Source of the DNA: Roseovarius sp. THAF9
Lineage (GTDB): Bacteria > Pseudomonadota > Alphaproteobacteria > Rhodobacterales > Rhodobacteraceae
DNA: 64,000 nucleotides
Direction: 5' to 3'
Assembly: GCF_009363715.1 (NCBI RefSeq)
Contig: NZ_CP045404.1
Location: 3,068,001 to 3,132,000 of the forward strand
Below, piece after piece: positions 1 to 7,831 of this stretch; the first letter of the stretch is position 1; each line of letters opens with the position of its first letter. The notes beneath the pieces are model-generated. The model worked only from the letters and a program-made list of their open reading frames with translations. It was not told the origin of the DNA and ran no database searches. Made by a program: the position numbers and the translations under genes.

Positions 1-1910
1 TCCGTCCCAGATTCCTGCTCGGCGTCCCCATCCGCCGCATCGGTCTCGTTTAGCGCTTCTTCTTCCAGCGCTTCAAGCGTTGTTTGCTGTTCCTTGATCG
101 GTTCCGGACGGATAACCCGGAATTCGATCCGGCGGTTGGCCTCGCGGCCTTCCTCGCTGTCATTCTCGGCGATGGGGTCGCTTTCGCCATACCCCTTGGC
201 GCGGATGGCCGAGGTCAGCACCCGCCGCGCCCGCAATTCGTTCAGCACCGACTGCGCCCGCGCCTGGCTCAGCTGCTGGTTCATCACTTCGCGCCCCTGG
301 CTATCGGTATGGCCCTGGATTTCCATCCGGATTTCGCCGCAGGCTTTCAGGATCTCGGCGATCCGGTCCATGATCTCTGCACCGTTGGCGTCAACATCGG
401 TCTCGCCCGGCTCGAACGTGATCTTGTTCTCGGTCTGCACCTCGGCGATCTGCGCCTCGCATTCCTCGGGCGTGGGCTTGCTGGCCACAGGGTCCAGCTC
501 CTCCCGGTAGGCGACGTCGATGTCGAACTCCGCCGCCTCGCCAAGCTTGGCGGCAAACATCGCCGAGATTTCCGCACTGGCTTCCTCCTGCCCGGTCAGG
601 CCCGACACGACGATATCATCCGGGCCAACCGTCACGGCGCCGTTGGACAGGTAGGCCAGCGCCTCAAGCCCCGTCAGTACTCGCACCGTCCAGTCCGCAG
701 GCAGGTTTTCGGCCACGCGTGCAGTGGTGCTCACCACGTCCGAGCTGAACTTGGCCTTTGCGAAACTGTCGACCATCTCGCGGGCCTGCGCGCTTTCGAC
801 TCGGCCGCGGATCTGCACCAGCCCCTCGGGCGACAGCGTGGCGACGAATTCCGGCGGCGCCTGCTCGGCGTCATCCTTGGGCTCGGGCAGCACAGCCTTC
901 AGCGCAAAGACATCGGGCAGGCTCGTCTCCAACTGCCCGATCACCGTGTCATAAAGCTTCTCGTCAGTCCCTTCCGCTGCCACGAGCGCGATATCGGCGT
1001 CCGAGAACGTCACACTACCGCCGCCCAGTTCGCCCAGCGCCCCGATCGCAAGCTCCGCCGCACGGCCCCATTGCGGCGACGGCACACCCAGCGCCAGCGT
1101 GCATGGTGCCTTCTGCCGCAAGCCGGCCTGACCGGCCGCCGCCAGGATACGGTCCCGCGCAGCCTCGGTATCGGCCGCACAGGCGTCAAAGCTGCCTTCT
1201 CCATCCTCCAGCAAAAAGCGCAGGGTGAACGGCGTGACAACCGGGCGCGGAGCCGAAATGTCCAGCGACAGGCGCACACCGTCGGGCACCCGACGCGCCA
1301 GCTGGGTTTCGAGGTTGCGCTTATCCTCGTCGCTGTCAGCCATCGTCACCACGCTGACCCTGCGGGCCTCGACCGATATCTTGGTGCGCGGCATACGTTC
1401 CAGGACACCCACGGCATAGTCTAGCGCGTCTTCCCAGGTATCGGGACGCGGGTAGTCGGCTGTTTCCAGAAGGTCCGTCACCTCCTTGCCCGGCGCGTTC
1501 TCGGCGACGTCCTCGATCAGTTGCTCGCGGTCGGTCGCGGCGGGAATCAGCCCGATCAGCGACAGCCCGCTGTCATTGCTCAGGATCTCGACCGAGAATC
1601 GCGGTGGCGCAATGTCGGCACTGTCAGCGACCAGCATCTGGTCGATGATCCGCGCCGATTCCACCACGCTTCCCGCGATGGACAGCGCCCGAAAACGCGT
1701 GGCCTCGGACGGCGCCGTGCCGGCAAGAAACACCTGCAATCCGTCCGCATCCACCTCCGTCCAGGTCATCCCGCGCTCGTCCAGCGTGTCACGCACCGCG
1801 TTGCGCGAGCCTTCCTCGATCACCTGTACCGAGAATCGCGCCGCGAAAAGGCACAGCACGAAGGCCAGGAAAAACGTCCCGAGAATGGCGAAAATGGAGG
1901 AAAGGCGCAT
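1..1910 (-). CDS. OmpA-family outer membrane/peptidoglycan-binding protein (3' end cut by window)
   Basis: The minus frame is open from an ATG at 1910 to the window edge (636 codons, no stop). The N-terminus is a hydrophobic signal or membrane segment (residues 1-25). A long periplasmic region follows with repeated BON-like stretches. An OmpA C-terminal domain occupies about residues 490-600, with the family signatures IQGHTDSQG, SQARAQSV and NRRIEFRV. Such proteins bind peptidoglycan non-covalently and tether the envelope. The visible end is acidic (EALEEEALNETDAADGDAEQ). The many plus-strand open frames over this stretch are high-G+C shadows. The family is clear; the specific role is unknown. 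Confidence 0.88.
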   Translation of the reverse strand, partial: MRLSSIFAILGTFFLAFVLCLFAARFSVQVIEEGSRNAVRDTLDERGMTWTEVDADGLQVFLAGTAPSEATRFRALSIAGSVVESARIIDQMLVADSADIAPPRFSVEILSNDSGLSLIGLIPAATDREQLIEDVAENAPGKEVTDLLETADYPRPDTWEDALDYAVGVLERMPRTKISVEARRVSVVTMADSDEDKRNLETQLARRVPDGVRLSLDISAPRPVVTPFTLRFLLEDGEGSFDACAADTEAARDRILAAAGQAGLRQKAPCTLALGVPSPQWGRAAELAIGALGELGGGSVTFSDADIALVAAEGTDEKLYDTVIGQLETSLPDVFALKAVLPEPKDDAEQAPPEFVATLSPEGLVQIRGRVESAQAREMVDSFAKAKFSSDVVSTTARVAENLPADWTVRVLTGLEALAYLSNGAVTVGPDDIVVSGLTGQEEASAEISAMFAAKLGEAAEFDIDVAYREELDPVASKPTPEECEAQIAEVQTENKITFEPGETDVDANGAEIMDRIAEILKACGEIRMEIQGHTDSQGREVMNQQLSQARAQSVLNELRARRVLTSAIRAKGYGESDPIAENDSEEGREANRRIEFRVIRPEPIKEQQTTLEALEEEALNETDAADGDAEQESGT

Positions 1911-1973
1911 GAACCCAAGGCTCGCCGTTGTTTACCACCCAGCCTATTTATTCGCCACGGGGCGCGAGTGCAA

Positions 1974-2939
1974 TCAAACGAACAAGGCTGCGGCGAAAAA
2001 CGGCAGGGGCAGCAGGCCCGCATCGCGGTTCGACCGGAACAATCGCAAGAGCGTCGGATCGTCCTGCATGTCGAACTGCCTGAGCTGCCAGAACATGTGC
2101 CAGCCGAACGCCCACGGTCCGATCAGCGCCACCAGAACCGCCAAGGCCGAGCCGCCCACAGCCGCGCCGATCACCGCGATAGCCATCAGGCTGACCGCGC
2201 CGATAAGAAATCGCTGAAGCCAGACTGGCGTGCGCTCTGCGAACAGACGCGCCGTGGACTTCACGCCGATCAGCGCGTCGTCCTCGGCATCCTGCTGGGC
2301 ATAGACGGTGTCGTAGAACAGCGTCCACGCTATCCCGGCCACGTACAGCACCACCGCCGGCCATTCCAGTCGCCCGCTATGCGCCGTCCACGCCAACAGT
2401 GCGCCCCAGTTGAACGCGAGGCCAAGGAAGATCTGCGGCCACCATGTGAACCGCTTGGCGAAGGGATAAATGCACACGGGAGCCAGCGAGATAATTCCCA
2501 GGATGATCGCCGCCATGTTGAACGTCAGCAGAATACAGAACGCCACCAGCGCCTGCGCCACCAGCCACGCCAGCGCCTGCATCACGCTCACCTGCCCTGA
2601 CGGGATCGGGCGCGAGGCAGTGCGCGAAACTGACCCGTCGATGTGCCGGTCGGTGATATCGTTCCACGTGCACCCCGCGCCCCGCATCAGGAACGCGCCA
2701 ATCCCGCAGCCTGCGAAAATCCATAAATCATGCCAATGGGCGCGCCCGTCATGCAGCATAGACAAGAGCAACCCCCACCAGCACGGCAACAGCAGCAGCC
2801 ACGTCCCGATCGGCCGGTCCGCCCGGCTCAGCCGCAGGTAGGGCCGGCTCCAGGCCGGGGCCGAGCGGTCCACCCAATTGCCCTTGACGGCATCGGCCAC
2901 CTCGCCGGTCGCATCTGGCGTCTGGTTCGGTCCGGTCAT
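1974..2939 (-). CDS. ubiA: 4-hydroxybenzoate polyprenyltransferase
   Basis: 321 aa polytopic membrane enzyme that attaches the polyprenyl tail to 4-hydroxybenzoate in ubiquinone synthesis. Both Mg-diphosphate-binding aspartate motifs are visible: NDITDRHID (about residue 113) and DTVYAQQDAEDD (about residue 240), with typical SRPIPSG between them. Eight or nine hydrophobic segments fit the family, as does the length. It starts at an ATG at 2939, only 11 bp from the divergent rsmE start, so the two genes share a very short promoter region. It does not overlap the OmpA-family gene downstream on the same strand. Confidence 0.95.
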   Translation of the reverse strand: MTGPNQTPDATGEVADAVKGNWVDRSAPAWSRPYLRLSRADRPIGTWLLLLPCWWGLLLSMLHDGRAHWHDLWIFAGCGIGAFLMRGAGCTWNDITDRHIDGSVSRTASRPIPSGQVSVMQALAWLVAQALVAFCILLTFNMAAIILGIISLAPVCIYPFAKRFTWWPQIFLGLAFNWGALLAWTAHSGRLEWPAVVLYVAGIAWTLFYDTVYAQQDAEDDALIGVKSTARLFAERTPVWLQRFLIGAVSLMAIAVIGAAVGGSALAVLVALIGPWAFGWHMFWQLRQFDMQDDPTLLRLFRSNRDAGLLPLPFFAAALFV

Positions 2940-2950
2940 ATGTTAGCCCC

Positions 2951-3679
2951 ATGTCGACTGCAAAGATCAGGCTTTATGTAGAGCACCCCCTCGGGGAAGG
3001 GCAAACGGTTCCTCTGGACCGCGACCAGGCGCATTATCTCTTCGGGGTCATGCGGCAGGGCACGGGCGACGCCGTCCTGCTCTTCAACGGCCATGATGGC
3101 GAATGGCACGCCACCGTGGCCGAGGCCGGCAAGCGCAAAGGCCTGCTGAACGTCGAGCGCCAGACCCGCCCTCAGCAAGACCCGCCCGACCTCTGGCTGC
3201 TCTTTGCCCCGATCAAGAAGGCCCGCACCGACTTCATCGTCGAGAAAGCCGCCGAGATGGGCGCCGCCCGCATCTTGCCCGTTCAGACCGATTTCACCAA
3301 TTCCGAACGCATCCGGCAGGACCGACTGCAAGCCCACGCCGTCGAGGCCGCCGAGCAATGCGGCGGCACTTATGTCCCCGAAGTGACGGACCTGCAAAAG
3401 CTCGACCGCCTGCTTGCCGACTGGCCCGAGGGCCGCCAACTGATGTTCTGCGACGAAGCCCTCGCCGGCCCGAGCGAGGCCGCCCGCAAAGAAGGACAAG
3501 CGGCGCCCTGGGCCATCCTGATCGGCCCCGAGGGCGGTTTTTCCGACGCCGAGCGCGCGCGCCTCAACGCCCTGCCCTTCGCCCATCCCACCGCCCTCGG
3601 CCCGCGCATCCTGCGCGCCGACACCGCCGCCGTGGCCGCCATGACCGTCTGGCAACAGCGCTTCGGAGACTGGACATGA
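2951..3679 (+). CDS. rsmE: 16S rRNA (uracil-1498-N3)-methyltransferase
   Basis: 242 aa SPOUT-class RNA methyltransferase that makes m3U1498 in 16S rRNA. The N-terminal PUA-like part (HYLFGVMRQGTGD) is followed by the SPOUT fold with the SAM-knot signatures LIGPEGGFSDAE and LGPRILRADTA near the C-terminus, both diagnostic for RsmE. The ATG at 2951 gives a normal family length. The stop overlaps the next ATG (ATGA at 3676), so the following membrane-protein gene is probably translationally coupled. Confidence 0.95.
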   Translation: MSTAKIRLYVEHPLGEGQTVPLDRDQAHYLFGVMRQGTGDAVLLFNGHDGEWHATVAEAGKRKGLLNVERQTRPQQDPPDLWLLFAPIKKARTDFIVEKAAEMGAARILPVQTDFTNSERIRQDRLQAHAVEAAEQCGGTYVPEVTDLQKLDRLLADWPEGRQLMFCDEALAGPSEAARKEGQAAPWAILIGPEGGFSDAERARLNALPFAHPTALGPRILRADTAAVAAMTVWQQRFGDWT

Positions 3680-4188
3680 GCTTCATCCGCCCCGAAGCCG
3701 CTCAAAGCCTCACCCGCTGGCGCGAGGTGCTAATCGGCATCGCGGTGATCGCCCTCGGCGCTTGGTGGTCGCTTGGCTTCATCGGCATCCTCTCATGGGT
3801 TGGCTACGTCCTCTTGCCCATCGGCACCGCACTCGGCTTCATCGGCCTGCAACGCGCCCGCTTTCGCGGCGCCACCGGCGGGCCCGGCATCGTGCAGGTG
3901 GATGAAGGCCGCGTCACCTATTTCGGCCCGCTCACCGGCGGTACCGTCGATCTGGCCGAGATGTCCCGCCTCACGCTCGACCACGCCGCCAAGCCCGCGC
4001 ACTGGGGCCTACATCAACCCGGCCAGCCCACCCTCATGATCCCGACCACCGCGCAAGGGGCCGACGCGCTCTTTGACGCCTTCGCCACACTGCCGGGCCT
4101 GCGTGTGCAGAAAATGCTCGCGGCGCTCTCATCACAAGATCGCAACATCGTCACCGTCTGGTCCAACTACTCCAATCGGCTGCATTGA
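3676..4188 (+). CDS. Small two-helix membrane protein, unknown function
   Basis: 170 aa. Two hydrophobic segments (about residues 19-37 and 40-57) are followed by a soluble domain of roughly 110 residues that reads like a PH-like beta barrel (VQVDEGRVTYFGPLTGG, then a region ending FATLPGLRV). The start is fixed by the ATGA overlap with rsmE. A typical roseobacter neighbour of rsmE and gshA, but I do not recognise a named family. The frame is open further upstream over rsmE, but that part is a shadow. Confidence 0.8.
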   Translation: MSFIRPEAAQSLTRWREVLIGIAVIALGAWWSLGFIGILSWVGYVLLPIGTALGFIGLQRARFRGATGGPGIVQVDEGRVTYFGPLTGGTVDLAEMSRLTLDHAAKPAHWGLHQPGQPTLMIPTTAQGADALFDAFATLPGLRVQKMLAALSSQDRNIVTVWSNYSNRLH

Positions 4189-4251
4189 CACCCCCGCCCA
4201 TTCGGGCCAAGCCTCTCCCCCAAGTTCGCGCGCAACGCAGGAAAATTCTCT

Positions 4252-5622
4252 ATGTCCATCCCCCAATCTGGCGGCGGCCCGATCGAGTCAGAGGCCCAAC
4301 TGGCAGGCTATCTCGAAAGCGGCTGCAAACCACGCGACGACTGGCGCATCGGCACCGAGCACGAGAAGTTCGGCTACTGCAAGGACACGCTCAAGCCCAT
4401 CCCCTATGACGGCGACCGCAGCGTGCGCGCCGTTCTGGAAGGCCTGCGTGACAAGCACGGCTGGTCCCCGGTCATGGAAGGGGACAAACTCATTGGCCTG
4501 GAAAAGGACGGCGCCAACGTGTCGCTTGAACCCGGCGGCCAGCTTGAACTCTCCGGTGCCCCGGTCGAGACCATCCACCACACCTGCGATGAGGTGAACG
4601 TCCACTTGGCCGAGGTCAAGGACGTCGCCGACAAGGTCGGTGTCGGCTTCATCGGCCTTGGAGCGGCACCGATCTGGCGGCACGAAGACATGCCGATGAT
4701 GCCCAAGGGCCGCTACAAGCTCATGGACGCCTACATGCAAAAGGTCGGCACTATGGGCCAGACCATGATGCGCCGCACCTGCACCGTGCAGGTCAACCTC
4801 GATTTCGCGTCCGAGGCTGACATGGTGCAGAAACTGCGCGTCGCGCTGGCACTGCAACCCGTAGCCACCGCGCTTTTTGCCAATTCGCCCTTCCTCGACG
4901 GACAGCCCAACGGCCACAAGTCCTGGCGCGCCCGCGTCTGGCGCGACCTGGATGCGGATCGCACCGGCATGCTGCCCTTTGTGTTCGAGGATGGCTTCGG
5001 GTTCGAACGCTACGCCGATTACGCGCTCGATGTGCCGATGTATTTCGTCTACCGCGACGGGCAGTATATCGACGCGCTCGGCCAGTCCTTCCGCGATTTC
5101 CTCAAGGGTCAACTGCCCGCGCTCCCCGGCGAAACCCCCACGCTGTCGGACTGGGCCGATCACCTCACCACGATCTTCCCCGAGGCGCGGATCAAGAAGT
5201 TCATGGAAATGCGCGGCGCCGACGGCGGCCCGTGGCGGCGGCTATGCGCCCTGCCCGCCTTTTGGGTCGGGCTGATGTACGACCAGTCCGCGCTCGACGC
5301 GGCATGGGATATGGCCAAGGGCTGGGATGCCGAGACGCGCGAAGCCCTGCGTGTCGCCGCCAGCGTCGAAGCGCTGGATGCCAAGGTTGGCAACATCTCG
5401 ATGCACGACCTCGCGCGCGAGGTGCTTTCCATCGCCGAGGTCGGGCTAAAGGCCCGCGCCCGCCCCGGCGCAGGCGGCATGGTCCCCGATGAGACCCATT
5501 TCCTCAATGCCCTTCAGGAAAGCGTCGACTCGGGCCGCGTGCCCGCCGATGAACTGCTCGAACGCTATCACGGCGCGTGGAACGGCGACCTGACCAAGAT
5601 TTACGAAGAATTCAGCTACTGA
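4252..5622 (+). CDS. gshA: Glutamate-cysteine ligase (class II / plant-type)
   Basis: 456 aa. First step of glutathione synthesis: ATP-dependent ligation of glutamate and cysteine. Signatures of the proteobacterial/plant class are visible: IGTEHEKFGY near residue 40, EPGGQLELSGAP near 100, MRRTCTVQVNLDF near 180, and the C-terminal PADELLERYHGAWNGD. The start ATG has AGGAAA about 8 nt upstream. Plant members are redox-controlled by cysteine pairs; no such control is evident here. A set of 24-bp tandem repeats and a convergent terminator follow. Confidence 0.95.
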   Translation: MSIPQSGGGPIESEAQLAGYLESGCKPRDDWRIGTEHEKFGYCKDTLKPIPYDGDRSVRAVLEGLRDKHGWSPVMEGDKLIGLEKDGANVSLEPGGQLELSGAPVETIHHTCDEVNVHLAEVKDVADKVGVGFIGLGAAPIWRHEDMPMMPKGRYKLMDAYMQKVGTMGQTMMRRTCTVQVNLDFASEADMVQKLRVALALQPVATALFANSPFLDGQPNGHKSWRARVWRDLDADRTGMLPFVFEDGFGFERYADYALDVPMYFVYRDGQYIDALGQSFRDFLKGQLPALPGETPTLSDWADHLTTIFPEARIKKFMEMRGADGGPWRRLCALPAFWVGLMYDQSALDAAWDMAKGWDAETREALRVAASVEALDAKVGNISMHDLAREVLSIAEVGLKARARPGAGGMVPDETHFLNALQESVDSGRVPADELLERYHGAWNGDLTKIYEEFSY

Positions 5623-5630
5623 CTAGCGCG

Positions 5631-5696
5631 CCCGCCCCGGGCTTGACCTAGGAGCCCGCCCCGGGCTTGACCTAGGAGCCCGCCCCGGGCTTGACC
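5631..5696. repeat. 24-bp tandem repeat, 2.75 copies
   Basis: Two perfect 24-bp units (5631-5654 and 5655-5678) and a partial third (5679-5696). Each unit reads CCCGCCCCGGGCTTGACC followed by TAGGAG. The last unit runs into CCCGGGG, so CCCGGG-CTTGA-CCCGGG can form a hairpin at 5684-5700. It lies between gshA and the convergent genes, 8 bp after the gshA stop. Confidence 0.9.
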
Positions 5697-5720
5697 CGGG
5701 GCCTCCCACGCAAACAGAAA

Positions 5721-5745
5721 AGACCGCCCCGACCGGGGCGGCCTT
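5721..5745. terminator. Convergent hairpin terminator
   Basis: CCGCCCC-GACC-GGGGCGG (5724-5741), a 7-bp G+C stem. Read on the minus strand it is followed by TTTTCTGTTT, a proper U-tract for the leftward gene at 5766-6104. On the plus strand the tail (CCTTCCTCGTTT) is weaker, serving gshA. Confidence 0.75.
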
Positions 5746-5765
5746 CCTCGTTTACGACGCCCGCC

Positions 5766-6104
5766 TCAGCTATCGGCAAGCACCTTGGACCTGTAAAGCG
5801 TCAGCCGCAGCGTGTTCACCGCGTGCGAAAACCCGAGCCCGAGGCACAGCACCGCAAGCCCCAGCCCGACGAAAAACGCCATCACCGGCGCCTGCGCCAA
5901 AATCGGGAACGCCGCCGCGATCAGCAACACGCCGCCCGCTCCAATGGCGCAAAACCCCGTGGCCACGGTGACCGCCACCAGCTGCGCCGCGGCCCCGGTC
6001 TCGGGACAGTCCCGCTGCATCGATCCGATCAGCAGGATCATTCGGGTCAACACCGCCAATGCGGCCAGAGCCAGCCCGATGAAACTCAGTAAAAATACCA
6101 TCAT
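5766..6104 (-). CDS. Small integral membrane protein, unknown
   Basis: 112 aa with three hydrophobic stretches (about residues 2-27, 42-68 and 73-95). No catalytic motif is seen. It starts 12 bp downstream of the stop of the 141-aa membrane gene and shares its direction, so the two probably form one transcription unit with the GbsR-type regulator upstream. Function unknown. Confidence 0.75.
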   Translation of the reverse strand: MMVFLLSFIGLALAALAVLTRMILLIGSMQRDCPETGAAAQLVAVTVATGFCAIGAGGVLLIAAAFPILAQAPVMAFFVGLGLAVLCLGLGFSHAVNTLRLTLYRSKVLADS

Positions 6105-6116
6105 GTCGTTTCTCCT

Positions 6117-6542
6117 TCAGATGGGGCGCGCGTAGAACTCGCGCCGGAAATTGCGGTAGAAGATTCCGAATACGCCACCCCAAAGCGGGGCAAAGATCAG
6201 GCCGAACCCGGCGAATATGACGAATTCCTGCGCCGCGCTCTGGCCACCGGTCACCAGCAGGTACAGCATGAAGATGCCCGCCGGCACGCCGTAACTGACC
6301 AGCGCCAGCCCCGCGATGCGCCACGGTTCCGGCGGTCTGCGGCCCAGGTACCACAGCAGCACCGGCACCCCGATTGCCAGGTAGAACGGCCCGCCGAACA
6401 CCACTGCGAAGACCGGAATACCCAAGGCCCAGAAGCCCCCAACGGCCACCGCCAGCGGTGCGCCCACCAGCGCAAAAAAGAACGCCACGGGATCGACCAC
6501 GTAAGTCTCGCGTGGTTTTTTATTTGCAGTTATTTCTGTCAT
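6117..6542 (-). CDS. Four-helix membrane protein next to a GbsR-type regulator
   Basis: 141 aa with hydrophobic segments at about residues 18-36, 39-64, 76-98 and 105-125 and a charged N-terminus (MTEITANKKPRETY). No known family recognised. The ATG at 6542 lies inside a 22-bp near-palindrome (6532-6553) that matches one in front of the regulator gene, suggesting direct control by that regulator. The start is 24 bp from the regulator stop. Confidence 0.75.
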   Translation of the reverse strand: MTEITANKKPRETYVVDPVAFFFALVGAPLAVAVGGFWALGIPVFAVVFGGPFYLAIGVPVLLWYLGRRPPEPWRIAGLALVSYGVPAGIFMLYLLVTGGQSAAQEFVIFAGFGLIFAPLWGGVFGIFYRNFRREFYARPI

Positions 6543-6553
6543 GAGTGAAATAT
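6532..6553. promoter_or_regulatory. Putative GbsR-type operator, site 2
   Basis: ATTTCTGTCAT-GAGTG-AAATAT. It agrees at 17 of 22 positions with the palindrome at 7116-7137, including the first 11 and last 6 bases. It covers the start codon of the 141-aa membrane-protein gene, so a bound regulator could block initiation or an internal promoter. Inference from repetition only. Confidence 0.5.
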
Positions 6554-6566
6554 CTAGCCAAATTTT

Positions 6567-7100
6567 TTATCCGGTTTTGCCTTTCGGCAGGAACTTCGCG
6601 ATCCGTGCGCCCAGTTTGACGGCGCTCAACTGCACCGAACGCGGCAAGCGAGAAACGTCGCGATACCAGTCGTCGAACAGCTGCATCGTGTCGAGCGTCT
6701 CGCGGATACGTCCTTGCACGTTCTTTGGTGTGCCATCCGCTTCGGCCTCTTCGGCCACCGCTCTCAGCGCGGCCAGTGTCGGCGCGTATTCCCGTTCCCG
6801 GCGCCCCTCGATGACAACGGTCACAAGGTCGAACATATCCCGCACCGAAGTGAAATGATCCCGCCGATCGCCCAGTTGCCGGCTGACCTTCACCAGCTTC
6901 CAGGCCTGCAACTCCTTCAGGCCGTTGGAGACGTTCGACCGCGCAAGGTTGAGCGTCTCGCTTATTTCCTCGGCCGTCATCGGGTCCGGCATGACATGCA
7001 GCAACGCGTGGATCTGCGCGACCGAGCGGTTGACCCCCCACTTCGCCCCCATCTCTCCCCAGTGAAGGATGAAGTTCTGTGTGGCCGGCGAAAGCTCCAT
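6567..7100 (-). CDS. GbsR/MarR-family transcriptional regulator
   Basis: 177 aa. N-terminal winged helix: WGVNRSVAQIHALLHV, MTAEEISETLNLARSNVSNG, then the wing RRDHFTSVRD near residue 80. The C-terminal helices probably dimerise. The opening HWGEMGAKWGVNRS is typical of the GbsR group, which represses glycine-betaine or choline genes in some bacteria. The ligand here is unknown, and the neighbours are membrane proteins rather than betaine enzymes. An operator-like palindrome 15 bp before the ATG suggests autoregulation. Confidence 0.88.
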   Translation of the reverse strand: MELSPATQNFILHWGEMGAKWGVNRSVAQIHALLHVMPDPMTAEEISETLNLARSNVSNGLKELQAWKLVKVSRQLGDRRDHFTSVRDMFDLVTVVIEGRREREYAPTLAALRAVAEEAEADGTPKNVQGRIRETLDTMQLFDDWYRDVSRLPRSVQLSAVKLGARIAKFLPKGKTG

Positions 7101-7115
7101 GGCGCGATTCCAAAA

Positions 7116-7137
7116 ATTTCTGTCATAGCAGAAATAT
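7116..7137. promoter_or_regulatory. Putative GbsR-type operator, site 1 (autoregulation)
   Basis: The palindrome ATTTCTG-TCATAG-CAGAAAT lies at 7116-7135, with AT to 7137, 15 bp upstream of the regulator start at 7100. Its left half and 3' edge recur at 6532-6553. Confidence 0.6.
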
Positions 7138-7225
7138 CAGAACGCGCGGAAAGGTCAAGCCCTACACCTGTGCATTTCTCTTTTAGCGATATTGGCGAAG
7201 AATGCCGCACCACCCGCGGCCGGGA

Positions 7226-7831
7226 TCATTTCTGGCCGATCTTCGGCTCCGTCCCGTCCCGCAACCGCCGTATATTGGTGCCGTGACGAAAAAAGATGAA
7301 CAGGGTCAATACGATGCCCAGCACGAACAGGTCCCTGTACCCCAGGAACACCATCCAGATTGTCGACAGCGCCGCCATGTAGATCGCCGCCATGCTCGAA
7401 ATCCGTGTCGCTGCCGCCGCCACCAACCAGCTCAGGCAACATGCAATGCCCACCGGCCAGGCCAGCGCCAGCATGATTCCCAGGAACGTCGCCACCCCCT
7501 TGCCGCCGCGAAACGACAGCCAGACCGGGTAGCAATGCCCGGCAAAAGCGGCGAGCCCCGCCAGTTGCGCGGCATCCTCGCCCGCCATCGCCCGCGCCAG
7601 AAGCACGGCGACAGCGCCCTTGCCACCGTCCAGGATCAGCGTCGCCGCCGCCCCCAGCTTGTTGCCCGTGCGTAACACGTTGGTGGCGCCGATATTGCCC
7701 GATCCGATGTTGCGAAGGTTTCCAAGACCCAGGACACGGGCCACCACCATCCCGAACGGGATCGACCCAATCAGGTATCCAATGACGCCCCACAAGGCGA
7801 GAACGGTCAAACTCGACTGGAAATCAGGCAT
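7226..7831 (-). CDS. plsY: Acyl-phosphate:glycerol-3-phosphate acyltransferase
   Basis: 201 aa, five-helix membrane enzyme that acylates sn-glycerol-3-phosphate from acyl-phosphate, the first step of phospholipid synthesis. All three PlsY motifs are present: GSGNIGATNVLR (about residue 43), DGGKGAVAV (about 68) and GHCYPVWLSFRGGKGVAT (about 97). Its start overlaps the stop of the dihydroorotase-like gene by 8 bp, so it is the last gene of the pyrB operon. Confidence 0.96.
   Translation of the reverse strand: MPDFQSSLTVLALWGVIGYLIGSIPFGMVVARVLGLGNLRNIGSGNIGATNVLRTGNKLGAAATLILDGGKGAVAVLLARAMAGEDAAQLAGLAAFAGHCYPVWLSFRGGKGVATFLGIMLALAWPVGIACCLSWLVAAAATRISSMAAIYMAALSTIWMVFLGYRDLFVLGIVLTLFIFFRHGTNIRRLRDGTEPKIGQK

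Noticed and set aside
84..1424. Long plus-strand open frame of 446 codons
   Set aside because: It is antisense to the OmpA-family gene, whose frame has clear OmpA motifs; the composition (Arg/His/Gln-rich) is typical of a high-G+C shadow.
5631..5700. CRISPR array
   Set aside because: Units are contiguous with no spacers and only about three copies; no cas genes in the window.
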